A stretch of 64,000 nucleotides of DNA from DASZHJ01 sp963735465. GTDB lineage: Bacteria; Pseudomonadota; Alphaproteobacteria; ATCC43930; CGMCC-115725. The DNA lies in assembly GCA_963735465.1 (NCBI GenBank), contig CAVTLA010000002.1, forward strand, positions 372,001 through 436,000, given 5' to 3'. Shown here piece by piece: positions 56,340 to 64,000 of the stretch (position 1 is its first letter; the number at the start of each line of letters is the position of its first letter). Under the pieces are notes generated by a model. That model had not been told where the DNA came from, made no database searches, and worked only from the letters and a program-made list of their open reading frames with translations. Position numbers and translations under genes: made by a program.

Positions 56340-58007
56340 GTGTCACCCGACGGGAACGTCAGGAGCGGATTGACCGGTGTGAGACGCCAGATCGTAGCGA
56401 TCGTCGACGATCGCATCACGAATCTAAAGATTCTGGAGCGGCTGGCCACGTCGCTCAATGACAGCGTCGTGGTCAAGACGTTCGATAGCCCGCTGTCGGC
56501 GCTGGAGTTCGCCGCCAAGCAGGAACCTGATATCGTCATCACCGATTTCAAGATGCCGGAGCTCGACGGCGCCGAGTTCATCCGCCGCTTCCGCGCGCTG
56601 GAGAACTGCATCGACGTCCCCGTCATGGTGATCACCGCCTACGAGGACAAGGACCTGCGCTACCGCGCGCTGGAGGCCGGCGCCACCGACTACCTGCTGA
56701 GCCCGGTCGACCACCACGAGTTCCGCGTCCGCTCGCACAATCTTCTGATGCTGCGGCGCCAGCAGCTCCTGCTCAAGGAGCGCGCCACCTCCCTCGAGGA
56801 GCGCATGATCGAGGAGGAGCGCCGGCACCAGGACGAGCTGCGCCACAGCCACGAGCTGCTGCTCAGGGTGATCGACGCGGTGCCGGTCCGGGTCAGCGCC
56901 ACCGACCGCAACGGCCGCTTCGTCTTCGCCAACGACTGCTTCGCCCGGGCGATGAACCGTCCGGTGCAGGCGATCATCGGCAATACCCTGGCCGAGCTGC
57001 AGCCCGGCGAGGAGACCGACGCCGCGATGGAGCTGGACCGCAGCCTGATCGCCGGCGAGACCAAGCCCGCCGCCTTCGAGGTCGACGTCACCGACCCCGG
57101 CGGCGAGCAGATGGTGCTGCTGACCAACAAGGCGGTGCTGGACGACGACGTGGGCCGGCCGATGCTGGTGGTGACCGTCTCCCTCGACATCACCGACCGC
57201 AAGAACGCCGAGCTGGCCGTGCTTGCCGCCAAGGAGGTGGCCGAGCTCGCCAATCACAGCAAGACCGAGTTCCTGGCCAACATGAGCCACGAACTCCGCA
57301 CGCCGCTCAACGCCATCATCGGGTTCTCCCAGCTGATGGCCGACGAGGTTCTGGGACCGCTCGGCAACGCCAAGTACACCGGCTATGCCCGCGACATCTG
57401 CAACAGCGCCGAGCATCTCCTCGGCATCATCAACGACATCCTCGACGTCTCGAAGCTGGAAGCCGGCAAGTTCGAGCTCGAGGAGGAGATGATCGACATC
57501 ACGCAGATCACCCGCAATCTCCTGCATTTCGTCGCCGATCGCGCCAGCGCGCTCGAGGTCACGATCGAGACCGACATCGAGAACGACCTGCCGCGCCTGC
57601 GCGCCGACGCGCGCAAGCTGAAACAGATCCTCCTCAATCTGGTCACCAACGCGCTCAAGTTCAGCCAGCCCGGCAGCCGCGTCACGCTGCGTGCCCGCAC
57701 CCACAACGGCGCCATCATCCTCGAGGTGGTCGATCGCGGCATCGGCATGGACGAGACGGAAGTGACGACGGCGATCACCCGGTTCGGTCAGGTGGCGAGC
57801 ACCTGGAACCGCAAGCACGCCGGCACCGGCCTCGGCCTGCCGCTGGCGATCGGCCTGGTGGAGCTGCACGACGGCAAGCTCGAGATCAGAAGCCGCAAGG
57901 GCGAGGGCACCACGGTGACCGTTACTTTCCCTGCGGAGCGCTCTGGCCCGCACGAAGCGATGCGCGCGGCGGAGCAGCATGCTCCGGACCCCGCCTCCGC
58001 GCCCTGA
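56340..58007 (+). CDS. RpfG-like receiver fused to PAS and histidine kinase domains
   Basis: The protein has 555 residues from a GTG at 56340 with AGGAG upstream. Receiver domain at 17-130 (QIVAIVDDRITNLKILERL, phospho-acceptor D69 in DIVITDFKMPELDGAEFIRR). Its sequence, including the run into HNLLMLRRQQLLLKERAT, closely resembles the receiver of Xanthomonas RpfG. The usual receiver lysine is replaced by Ser in DYLLSPVDHHEF. PAS at about 168-285; HisKA with phospho-accepting H317 in EFLANMSHELRTPLNAIIG; HATPase at about 420-540. There is no HD-GYP domain. It precedes the RpfC-like kinase by 36 bases. Confidence 0.93.
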   Translation: MSPDGNVRSGLTGVRRQIVAIVDDRITNLKILERLATSLNDSVVVKTFDSPLSALEFAAKQEPDIVITDFKMPELDGAEFIRRFRALENCIDVPVMVITAYEDKDLRYRALEAGATDYLLSPVDHHEFRVRSHNLLMLRRQQLLLKERATSLEERMIEEERRHQDELRHSHELLLRVIDAVPVRVSATDRNGRFVFANDCFARAMNRPVQAIIGNTLAELQPGEETDAAMELDRSLIAGETKPAAFEVDVTDPGGEQMVLLTNKAVLDDDVGRPMLVVTVSLDITDRKNAELAVLAAKEVAELANHSKTEFLANMSHELRTPLNAIIGFSQLMADEVLGPLGNAKYTGYARDICNSAEHLLGIINDILDVSKLEAGKFELEEEMIDITQITRNLLHFVADRASALEVTIETDIENDLPRLRADARKLKQILLNLVTNALKFSQPGSRVTLRARTHNGAIILEVVDRGIGMDETEVTTAITRFGQVASTWNRKHAGTGLGLPLAIGLVELHDGKLEIRSRKGEGTTVTVTFPAERSGPHEAMRAAEQHAPDPASAP

Positions 58008-58043
58008 GCAAATCCCGATAGCCGATCAGAGGGCAATGGACCC

Positions 58044-60812
58044 GTGATCGAGCACCGGACGTCACCGGCACAGGAGCCTCTGGACCCGACGATGCGGCGA
58101 CGCAGCGTGCTGGTGGTCCTGACCCTGACCTTCGTCGCGATCTTCTCCCCGGGCTTCCTCGTGGTGGTGCTGTGGGGCCAGCACGAGGCGCCGCTCTTCC
58201 CGCTGAACGGCCTGCCCCTGGTGGCGGCGCTGGCGCTCGGCGCGGTCGCCTGCGGGATCACCGCGCTCTGGCGCGGCCTGGACACCCTCACCCGGGCCTT
58301 CTCCGCACGCGCGGATACCGAGCACGAGCAGATCATCATCCGGGTGATCTTCGTCAGCATCGTCTTCGACTACAGCCTCGCGGCGATGAATTTCCAGCCC
58401 GGCGACGGCGGCACCGCCAAGGCCGCCTTCGCCATGGGAATCGGCGTCGCGGTGAGCTGGGTCTTCCTGCTGCACCTGATGGTGCGGCCGGGCCAGATGC
58501 CGTTGCGCCGCCTGCTCGCCATGCTGGCCGACCTCGGCTTCCTCTCGGCCTACATGCATTTCGGCGGCGGCGCCGCGGCCGCCTGGTACGGCATCTACCT
58601 CTGGGTCGGCATCGGCAACGGCCTGCGCTACGGCCTCAAGCCGCTGGTGCAGTCGACGGTGGTGGGCGTGGCGAGCTTCGCCGCCGTCATCGCCACTACG
58701 CCATTCTGGAACCAGCACCTGCCGCTCTCGGGCGGCCTCGTCTTCGCCCTCGTGGTGCTGCCGGCCTATCTCACCTCGCTGATCCGCAACCTCACCGAGG
58801 CGAAGGCCCAGGCTGAGGAGGCGAACGCCGCCAAGAGCCGCTTCCTCGCCATCATGAGCCATGAGCTGCGCACGCCGCTCAACGCCATGATCGGCCTCGA
58901 CGCGATCCTGCGCCGCACCCGCCTCGACGCGCGCCAGCGCGACATGCTGGCGACGATGAACTCGTCGGCGCGGGCACTCCTCACCCTCATCAACGATATC
59001 CTCGACATCTCCAAGATCGAGGCCGGCAAGTTCGCGCCGACGGTGGAATCCTTCGATCTCCATCAGGTGATGAACGGAACCCTCGCCATGCTGCGCCCGC
59101 AGGCGACGGCGAAGGACCTCCGGCTCGACTACCGCATCGATCCGGAGCTGCCCTTCGCGCTGCGCGGCTGGCCGCACCAGCTGCGCCAGATCGTCACCAA
59201 CCTGGTGGCGAACGCGATCAAGTTCACCGACAAGGGCCGCATCTCCGTGGTGCTGGACGTGATTGCCGTCGATCCCACCAAGGCGGCATTCAGCCTGGCG
59301 GTGCGCGACGAGGGCATCGGCGTGCCGGCGGAGGCCCAGGAAAAGATCTTCGACCTCTTCACCCAGGCCGACGGCGCGGTGACCCGGCGCTACGGCGGCA
59401 CCGGGCTCGGCCTCGCCATCGTGAAGCAGCTGGTGGAGCTCATGGGCGGCAACGTCGCGCTCACCAGCGCGCCGGGCAAGGGCAGCACCTTCACGGTGGA
59501 GCTGGTGTTCGCCCGCGAGCCCGAGCCGATGCCGGACAGCTTCGACCTGCGCGGCCATACGGTGCTGGCGGTGACCGACGACGCGGAATTCGCGGCGTGG
59601 CTGCGCGGCAATATCGAGCGCTGGCACGGCACGCTCCGCGCCTTCAAGGACGTGGCGGCGGCGACGCAGTTCATCGCCAACCGCCCGCCCGACGACACGC
59701 GCCCGATCCTGCTCGTCGACGGGCGGCGCGATCCCGTCGACGCGCTGGGCGCCGCCTCCCGCGCCGGCGGCACCGGGCCGGAGCCGATGACCCTGCTGCT
59801 GGCGGACGGCGACCACATCAATTCGCTGGCGACACTGGCGGGCGGCCGCGTGAGCTCGCTGCTGCGGGCGCCGATCGACGACATGCGGCTGGTGCGCGCG
59901 CTCCATGCGCTGCCGACGCCGGAGTCCGGCGCTCCCGCCGGCGAGGACGGCCGCACCGCCTCCAGCGGCGACATCACGCCGACGCGGCGGCCGCTCAAGA
60001 TCCTGCTCGCCGAGGACAACGCGCCCAACCGCATGATCATCCAGCGCATCCTCGAGCTCGGCGGCCATTCCGTCCTCACCGCGAGCGACGGCGAGGAAGC
60101 GCTGCAGATCCTGGATCAGCCCGGCATCGACCTCGTCCTCATGGACATCAACATGCCCGAGCTTTCCGGCTATGAGGCGGCGAAGCTCTATCGCATGGCG
60201 CACACCGACGGCCCGCGCCTGCCGATCCTGGCGCTCACCGCCGACGCCACCAGCCAGACCGAGCGTCTTTGCCGCGACGCCGGGATGGACGGCGTGCTCA
60301 CCAAGCCGATCGAGGCGGCGCATCTCCTCGCCACCCTCGAATCGATCGCCGAGCGCATCTCGGCCGGCCAGGCGATCGACCCGCTGCCGCCGGTGGGGCC
60401 GCCGCCCAACGTGGTCACGCCCATCGCCCAGCATCCGCGCTACGGCGCCGAGACCGGCGCGGTGCTGGACGACGCGGCGGTGGAGGCGTTGAAGGCGCTG
60501 GGCGCCGGCAGCGATTTCTTCAACGACGTGATCGAGAACTTCCGCTCCGACGTGCGCGAGATCCTGGACCAGATGGCGCGCGCCGCGGCCAAGCGCGACC
60601 TGCGCGCCTTCCGCGATCACGCGCATTCACTGCGCAGCAGCGCCGCCCATATCGGCGCGGTGCGCTTCTACCGCACGCTCTTCGCGCTCAGGGATCTGAC
60701 CGCCCAGCAGCTCGACAAGGACGGCAACGCGCTTCTGGAGAAACTCCGGGGCGAATACACCAAGCTCGACGCGGCTCTGCGCCAGCAGGCGCAGGAAGCC
60801 CGTCGAGTGTGA
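58044..60812 (+). CDS. rpfC: RpfC-like membrane hybrid sensor histidine kinase (HK-REC-HPt)
   Basis: The protein has 922 residues from a GTG at 58044. Six or seven membrane segments at about 20-245, including WYGIYLWVGIGNGLRYG, a hallmark of RpfC sensors. HisKA with H273 (FLAIMSHELRTPLNAMIGL), HATPase at about 385-495, a degenerate receiver at about 510-630, a true receiver at about 650-765 with D701 in VLMDINMPELSGYEAAKLYR, and a C-terminal HPt with H861 (DHAHSLRSSAAHIGAVRFYR). In Xanthomonas, RpfC perceives DSF and signals to RpfG; here the receiver-kinase upstream is the likely partner. Convergent with rpfF. Confidence 0.93.
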   Translation: MIEHRTSPAQEPLDPTMRRRSVLVVLTLTFVAIFSPGFLVVVLWGQHEAPLFPLNGLPLVAALALGAVACGITALWRGLDTLTRAFSARADTEHEQIIIRVIFVSIVFDYSLAAMNFQPGDGGTAKAAFAMGIGVAVSWVFLLHLMVRPGQMPLRRLLAMLADLGFLSAYMHFGGGAAAAWYGIYLWVGIGNGLRYGLKPLVQSTVVGVASFAAVIATTPFWNQHLPLSGGLVFALVVLPAYLTSLIRNLTEAKAQAEEANAAKSRFLAIMSHELRTPLNAMIGLDAILRRTRLDARQRDMLATMNSSARALLTLINDILDISKIEAGKFAPTVESFDLHQVMNGTLAMLRPQATAKDLRLDYRIDPELPFALRGWPHQLRQIVTNLVANAIKFTDKGRISVVLDVIAVDPTKAAFSLAVRDEGIGVPAEAQEKIFDLFTQADGAVTRRYGGTGLGLAIVKQLVELMGGNVALTSAPGKGSTFTVELVFAREPEPMPDSFDLRGHTVLAVTDDAEFAAWLRGNIERWHGTLRAFKDVAAATQFIANRPPDDTRPILLVDGRRDPVDALGAASRAGGTGPEPMTLLLADGDHINSLATLAGGRVSSLLRAPIDDMRLVRALHALPTPESGAPAGEDGRTASSGDITPTRRPLKILLAEDNAPNRMIIQRILELGGHSVLTASDGEEALQILDQPGIDLVLMDINMPELSGYEAAKLYRMAHTDGPRLPILALTADATSQTERLCRDAGMDGVLTKPIEAAHLLATLESIAERISAGQAIDPLPPVGPPPNVVTPIAQHPRYGAETGAVLDDAAVEALKALGAGSDFFNDVIENFRSDVREILDQMARAAAKRDLRAFRDHAHSLRSSAAHIGAVRFYRTLFALRDLTAQQLDKDGNALLEKLRGEYTKLDAALRQQAQEARRV

Positions 60813-60821
60813 CGCCGCCGC

Positions 60822-61808
60822 TTACTCGGCGGCTTCGGCGCCGACGCGGTTGCGGCGGCGATCCTGGGCGCTCACCAGGCGGGCCATCTTGCGCAGGTCC
60901 GCTTCCGCCAGTCCCAGCGCCGTATCGACCCAGCTCACGGCGATATCCATGAGCTCGTCGATCTTGATGGGATTGACGCGGTCGCGGGCGCGGAAGATGG
61001 CGCGATGGGCGGCGTGGCGGCGGCCGCTGCGGCCGATGTACTCATAGAGCGCCTCGGTGCCGCAGCCGTCGTCGGCGAGCACGTCGACGACGCCCATCTG
61101 GTAGAGCTCCTCGGCGGTGTAGAGCCGGCCGCTGGTGATCATGCGCTCAGCCTGGGCCGGCGCGATGCGGCGCACGAGATAGCTGTAGGCGCCCATGCCG
61201 GGGAACAGATTGAACAGGATCTCCGGCAGGCCGAACTTGGCGCTGCGCTCGGCGATGATGAGGTTGGACGAGAGCGCCGCCTCGAAGCCGCCGCCCAGCG
61301 CGTCGCCGCGCACCAGGGACACCGTGATGATCGGCAGGTTGAGGTTGGTGGCGTTGGCGTAGCCTTCCTCCACCACCGCGCGGGCATAGCGCAGCAGCCC
61401 GTCGCGATCCTGACGCCGGATCAGCGTCGCGAAGAGATCGAGATCGCCGCCGAGGTTCCACACCTGGGGCATCCGGGAATCCCACACGATGTATTTGACC
61501 GGCGACGTGCCGGCGCCCGCGGCGAACAGCGTGCGCACCATGTCCTGCACGCGCTGAATGTCGCGCAGCAGCGCCGGCGTGAAGCTGGGCCGGCCCTGGA
61601 AATGGAAGTACGCGAACAGCACGCCTTCGTTGCCGTCGAACACCACGTCCATTTCCTCGAACGGGATCGCGCCGATCCGGGCCTCGACGGTCGAGACGCT
61701 GATCTCGCCCCTTGTATTGGGGACGGCATTATCCGATCGGGTGGGGTTGAGGGTCGGCAGAGGGATGGAAGTTCTGCCGAGTTCTACTAATTGGATCTGC
61801 GCGCTCAT
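60822..61808 (-). CDS. rpfF: DSF synthase RpfF (crotonase fold)
   Basis: The protein has 328 residues from the ATG at 61808. RpfF signatures: VWNLGGDLDLFATLIRR, VRGDALGGGFEAALSSNLII and FGLPEILFNLFPGMGAYSYL. The catalytic glutamates E176 (GGFEAAL) and E196 (LPEIL) are 20 residues apart, as E141 and E161 in Xanthomonas campestris RpfF. The enzyme dehydrates 3-hydroxyacyl-ACP and cleaves the thioester to give cis-2-unsaturated fatty-acid signals. It has an N-terminal extension of about 35-40 residues. It ends ten bases from the rpfC stop, in convergent orientation. Confidence 0.93.
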   Translation of the reverse strand: MSAQIQLVELGRTSIPLPTLNPTRSDNAVPNTRGEISVSTVEARIGAIPFEEMDVVFDGNEGVLFAYFHFQGRPSFTPALLRDIQRVQDMVRTLFAAGAGTSPVKYIVWDSRMPQVWNLGGDLDLFATLIRRQDRDGLLRYARAVVEEGYANATNLNLPIITVSLVRGDALGGGFEAALSSNLIIAERSAKFGLPEILFNLFPGMGAYSYLVRRIAPAQAERMITSGRLYTAEELYQMGVVDVLADDGCGTEALYEYIGRSGRRHAAHRAIFRARDRVNPIKIDELMDIAVSWVDTALGLAEADLRKMARLVSAQDRRRNRVGAEAAE

Positions 61809-62354
61809 GTCAGAAGGTTCCCCTGGTCTGCCGGGACCGCCCGAACCGGGCCCCCGATCTGGAACTGCGCCAGTCGTTTTCTCTTACGAAAACTCTAAGG
61901 CACCTACCGGCTTTTCATCTAGCAATATTTCGTTAACCACTTGAGATCGTTCACGTAGTTTTAACGAGTGTTAACAATGCTTGTAATAGGTGAAGAATCC
62001 ACTAGTAACCACCATACCTATGCCATACGCCCATATTCGGAGCCGGTTTCGACGGCACCCGGCGCGGCGCGGCTTGGGGGTATCCCCCCTAAATAGGTAT
62101 AAACAGTAACTTCCACCAGACGGTTGAGATTCCGCCACGGCTGCGACCTCCAAGCGGGTGATCTCAATCGCACACTGCCGCGTCACGTCTCCGCGACCGT
62201 CGCATCGGTTGAATTCCCAAGCGTCCATCGAAAGCAAATACCCGGCGCGAGCGCGCTCCGTACGCGCGAACGCACTTCGCTTTTTCTCGCACCGACGTTC
62301 ACGGCGCAAACTTCGCCGCGGGGCCGCGTGTCCGCGGCGTTTTTCGCCTGTCGG
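61809..62354. other. Long gene-free region upstream of rpfF
   Basis: The left part is AT-rich and holds the rpfF promoter side. It contains TTAACCAC (61933) and two TTAAC half-sites six bases apart (61961 and 61971), reminiscent of CtrA half-sites but with wrong spacing. A GGGGG/CCCCC mini-hairpin is near 62078-62092. The right part is GC-rich and ends in a plus-strand terminator at 62314. No protein-like frame was found. A small plus-strand RNA ending at the terminator is possible. Confidence 0.5.
62314..62344 (+). terminator. Rho-independent terminator on the plus strand
   Basis: CGCCGCGG (62314-62321) pairs perfectly with CCGCGGCG (62332-62339) and is followed by TTTTT. No plus-strand gene lies upstream within 1.5 kb, since rpfF runs the other way; it may end a small RNA. 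The T run is on the wrong side to serve the minus-strand cyclase gene. Confidence 0.7.
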
Positions 62355-63383
62355 TTACACCGTCCCGATCGGCGTCGCCGGCGAGCCCACCGCGCCCGGA
62401 AGCCTGAGCGGCGGCGCCGTCAGCAGGAAGCGGTAGCGGCTGCGCGCCCGCAGCCAGTCCGCGAGCTCGCTCAGATGCCAGATCTCGCCGAGATTGACGC
62501 CAAGCTTGAAGAGGCAGTGGGCGTGGAGCGGCAGGGAGGCGCAGTGATCGTCCTCGCAGGGCCTAGAGGGCGAGGCCTCCACCGCGTAGTTGTCGGCAAT
62601 GAGCGAGACGAGGCCGCTCTTGGTGATCCAGTTGAGGAGCCGCTCGTCGCGGCCGTCGAGAGCGGCGCAGCTCCCATGCAGCGCCTCGTCGGTGGGGTTC
62701 TTCTTCATCTCGAGGAGCTGCTGGGCGAAGCCGGTGCGCAGGCACACCATGTCGCCCTCCTCCACCGTGACGCCGTCCTTCGCCATGATCTCCATGAGAT
62801 CGTCGTAGCCCACGAGCTTGCGCGCGCGGCCATAGTGCGCCTCCAGATCGATCATGACCGCGCGGCCTTGCAGGCAGGCGGTCGCCATGTTCTCGACGCC
62901 CAGCGCCCGCGCGCCGGGCTCGGCGCCGCCGGGGTCCTGTGGCCCGACGATGTCGATGCCGGCGCGATAGCCGTTGTAATAGACCTTCTGCGGCACGCCA
63001 TCGCCGTTGACGTCGAAGAGCTGGCCGACATGGGCGAGGCTGTCCCACTGCGTCGAGTACTGCAGATGGATGAAGGCGGCGTCGTCGGAGACGACGTCGG
63101 TGAAGCGCGGGTCGATGTCGCGGAGCGCGAAGTTCATGTTGGGCCGGCCCTCGCGCACCGTCGGCTGCAGCTTCGGCGGGTGGCGGCGCGGGTTCAGCTT
63201 GCTGCCGCCGGGATAGTCGAGGGGCAGCGAGAGGCAGAAGGTGCGGCCTTCCTTCACCTCGGCGATGCCCTGGAGCACCTTCTTCGGCGTCAGCAGGTTG
63301 AGCCGGCCGCGCTGGTCGTCGGGTCCGAAATCGCCCCAGGTGGATCCCGGCGGGCGGCGCTTCCAGCGCGGATTGTCGGCCAT
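62355..63383 (-). CDS. Cyclase-family (kynurenine formamidase-like) protein
   Basis: The protein has 342 residues. The cyclase-family pattern is seen in WGDFGPDDQRGRLNLLTPKK, FIHLQYSTQWDSLAHVGQLF (metal-site region, with His but not the full HxGTHxDxPxH motif), MVCLRTGFAQQLLEMKKNPT and LHAHCLFKLGVNLGEIWHLS. Such proteins are metal-dependent hydrolases or cyclases of small aromatic or polyketide-like compounds. The substrate is unknown. It is divergent from the dienelactone hydrolase gene. Confidence 0.86.
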   Translation of the reverse strand: MADNPRWKRRPPGSTWGDFGPDDQRGRLNLLTPKKVLQGIAEVKEGRTFCLSLPLDYPGGSKLNPRRHPPKLQPTVREGRPNMNFALRDIDPRFTDVVSDDAAFIHLQYSTQWDSLAHVGQLFDVNGDGVPQKVYYNGYRAGIDIVGPQDPGGAEPGARALGVENMATACLQGRAVMIDLEAHYGRARKLVGYDDLMEIMAKDGVTVEEGDMVCLRTGFAQQLLEMKKNPTDEALHGSCAALDGRDERLLNWITKSGLVSLIADNYAVEASPSRPCEDDHCASLPLHAHCLFKLGVNLGEIWHLSELADWLRARSRYRFLLTAPPLRLPGAVGSPATPIGTV

Positions 63384-63548
63384 CGCGTTTCTCCCCTCTG
63401 ATGTTTTTCAGTCCGCGAGCAAGCCGCAGGGGCGCGCCCGCCGTCAAGCCCGAAGCTTCACGCGATTGTGGCCGAGCGGCCGGCCAGCCCGCCTGTATCC
63501 TCCGCTGGCCGCGGGCGCATCGCGCCCGTCAGGAACGGGGGGACATGC

Positions 63549-64000
63549 ATGGACGGAAATCATCTCAAAAGCCTGCAGCCGAAGTCGGAGTTCTCGCGCC
63601 GCGCCTTCGTGGTGACCGGCGTCACCGCGGGGTTCGCGCTCGCCGTGCAGCCGGTGCAGGCGCAGACCGTGATCACCACGGACACCAAAGGCCTGGTCGC
63701 CGGCGCGGTGCAGATCCCTGCCGAGGACGGCAACATCCCCGGCTACTATGCGCGACCCGCCGGCAAGGGCCCCTTCCCCACCATCCTCGTGGTGCAGGAG
63801 ATCTTCGGTCTCCACGAGCACATCCAGGACATCTGCCGCCGCCTCGCCAAGGCCGGCTACTTCGCGGTGGCGCCGGCGCTCTACGCGCGCCAGGGCGATG
63901 CCGCCAAGCTGCCGGATGCGCAGGCGATCATGACGCAGATCGTTTCCAAAGTGGCGGACGTGCAGGTCGCCTCCGATCTCGACTCGACCGTGGCCTGGGC
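63549..64000 (+). CDS. Dienelactone hydrolase with Tat signal, partial at window end
   Basis: The ATG at 63549 follows a G run (ribosome-binding). The visible 150 residues begin MDGNHLKSLQPKSEFSRRAF. SRRAFVVTGVTAGFALAVQ is a Tat signal, followed by AQA-like cleavage. The dienelactone hydrolase N-terminal part follows: GNIPGYYARPAGKGPFPTIL, VVQEIFGLHEHIQDICRRLA and KAGYFAVAPALYARQGD. The catalytic Cys/Asp/His lie beyond the window. The family hydrolyses dienelactones and related esters; this one would be periplasmic. Confidence 0.9.
   Translation, partial: MDGNHLKSLQPKSEFSRRAFVVTGVTAGFALAVQPVQAQTVITTDTKGLVAGAVQIPAEDGNIPGYYARPAGKGPFPTILVVQEIFGLHEHIQDICRRLAKAGYFAVAPALYARQGDAAKLPDAQAIMTQIVSKVADVQVASDLDSTVAW

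Noticed and set aside
58062..60626. An 854-codon open frame antisense to the rpfC-like kinase
   Set aside because: Repetitive Val/Ala/Arg/His composition and no domains; the sense strand carries all kinase motifs.
61961..61975. Full CtrA box upstream of rpfF
   Set aside because: TTAA half-sites are six, not seven, bases apart; noted only as half-sites.

Overview
This window is GC-rich, gene-dense bacterial DNA from an alphaproteobacterium. The evidence is gene content and order: sdhCDAB, mdh-sucA-sucB-lpdA, ffh-rpsP-rimM-trmD-rplS-leuC-leuD-leuB, dapF-mtaB-ftsY, zapE, a DUF2852 gene and an OxyR/AhpC/AhpD set. I cannot fix genus or order from sequence alone. About sixty protein genes were found. 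I saw no rRNA, tRNA, CRISPR array or intact transposon.

Layout. 0-6 kb: a broken GNAT gene, an XRE-cupin regulator, a lytic transglycosylase, a three-PAS nucleotide cyclase, a toxin-antitoxin pair flanked by a duplicated end of the neighbouring MFS gene, and that MFS gene. 6-13 kb: lpdA, sucB, sucA, mdh (TCA cycle, without sucCD). 13-21 kb: a GST, zapE, an SDR/PhyH pair, small membrane and DUF genes, then the peroxide-defence cluster dps, ahpD, ahpC and divergent oxyR. 21-26 kb: a LysE exporter, a double GNAT protein, sdhBADC, then about 730 bases without a clear gene that end in a strong terminator. 26-36 kb: a TauE/SafE protein, pdxY, DUF2852, a TetR regulator, a TPR/glycosyltransferase-like protein, asd, a DUF962 gene, a methanethiol oxidase (SBP56) gene, a membrane protein and a YkgJ-type protein. 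36-43 kb: the leucine operon (leuB, leuD, leuC) with a higBA module inside it, followed upstream by rplS, trmD, rimM, rpsP and ffh. 43-49 kb: a 2OG/Fe(II) oxygenase, an SDR, dapF, mtaB, ftsY and a carboxymuconolactone decarboxylase-like gene. 49-56 kb: acid/acyl-CoA metabolism (a YdiJ-like flavin/Fe-S dehydrogenase, a serine-glyoxylate aminotransferase-like enzyme, a crotonase, a CitE-like lyase and a MhpD-like hydratase). 56-62 kb: a complete candidate DSF quorum-sensing locus. 62-64 kb: a cyclase-family hydrolase and the start of a Tat-exported dienelactone hydrolase.

The most interesting system is at 56.3-61.8 kb. An RpfF-type DSF synthase with both catalytic glutamates lies tail-to-tail with an RpfC-type membrane hybrid kinase. 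Upstream of that, where Xanthomonas has rpfG (receiver plus HD-GYP), there is an RpfG-like receiver fused to PAS, HisKA and HATPase domains. The output of the DSF signal therefore appears to be rewired from c-di-GMP breakdown to a second kinase.

Two global features affect reading. First, about twelve apparent single-base frameshifts interrupt conserved genes, several of them normally essential (leuC, rplS, dapF, lpdA). Eleven fit one extra base, so they look like sequencing or assembly errors rather than pseudogenes. Second, three families of intergenic palindromic repeats (six, three and one copies) recur between genes.
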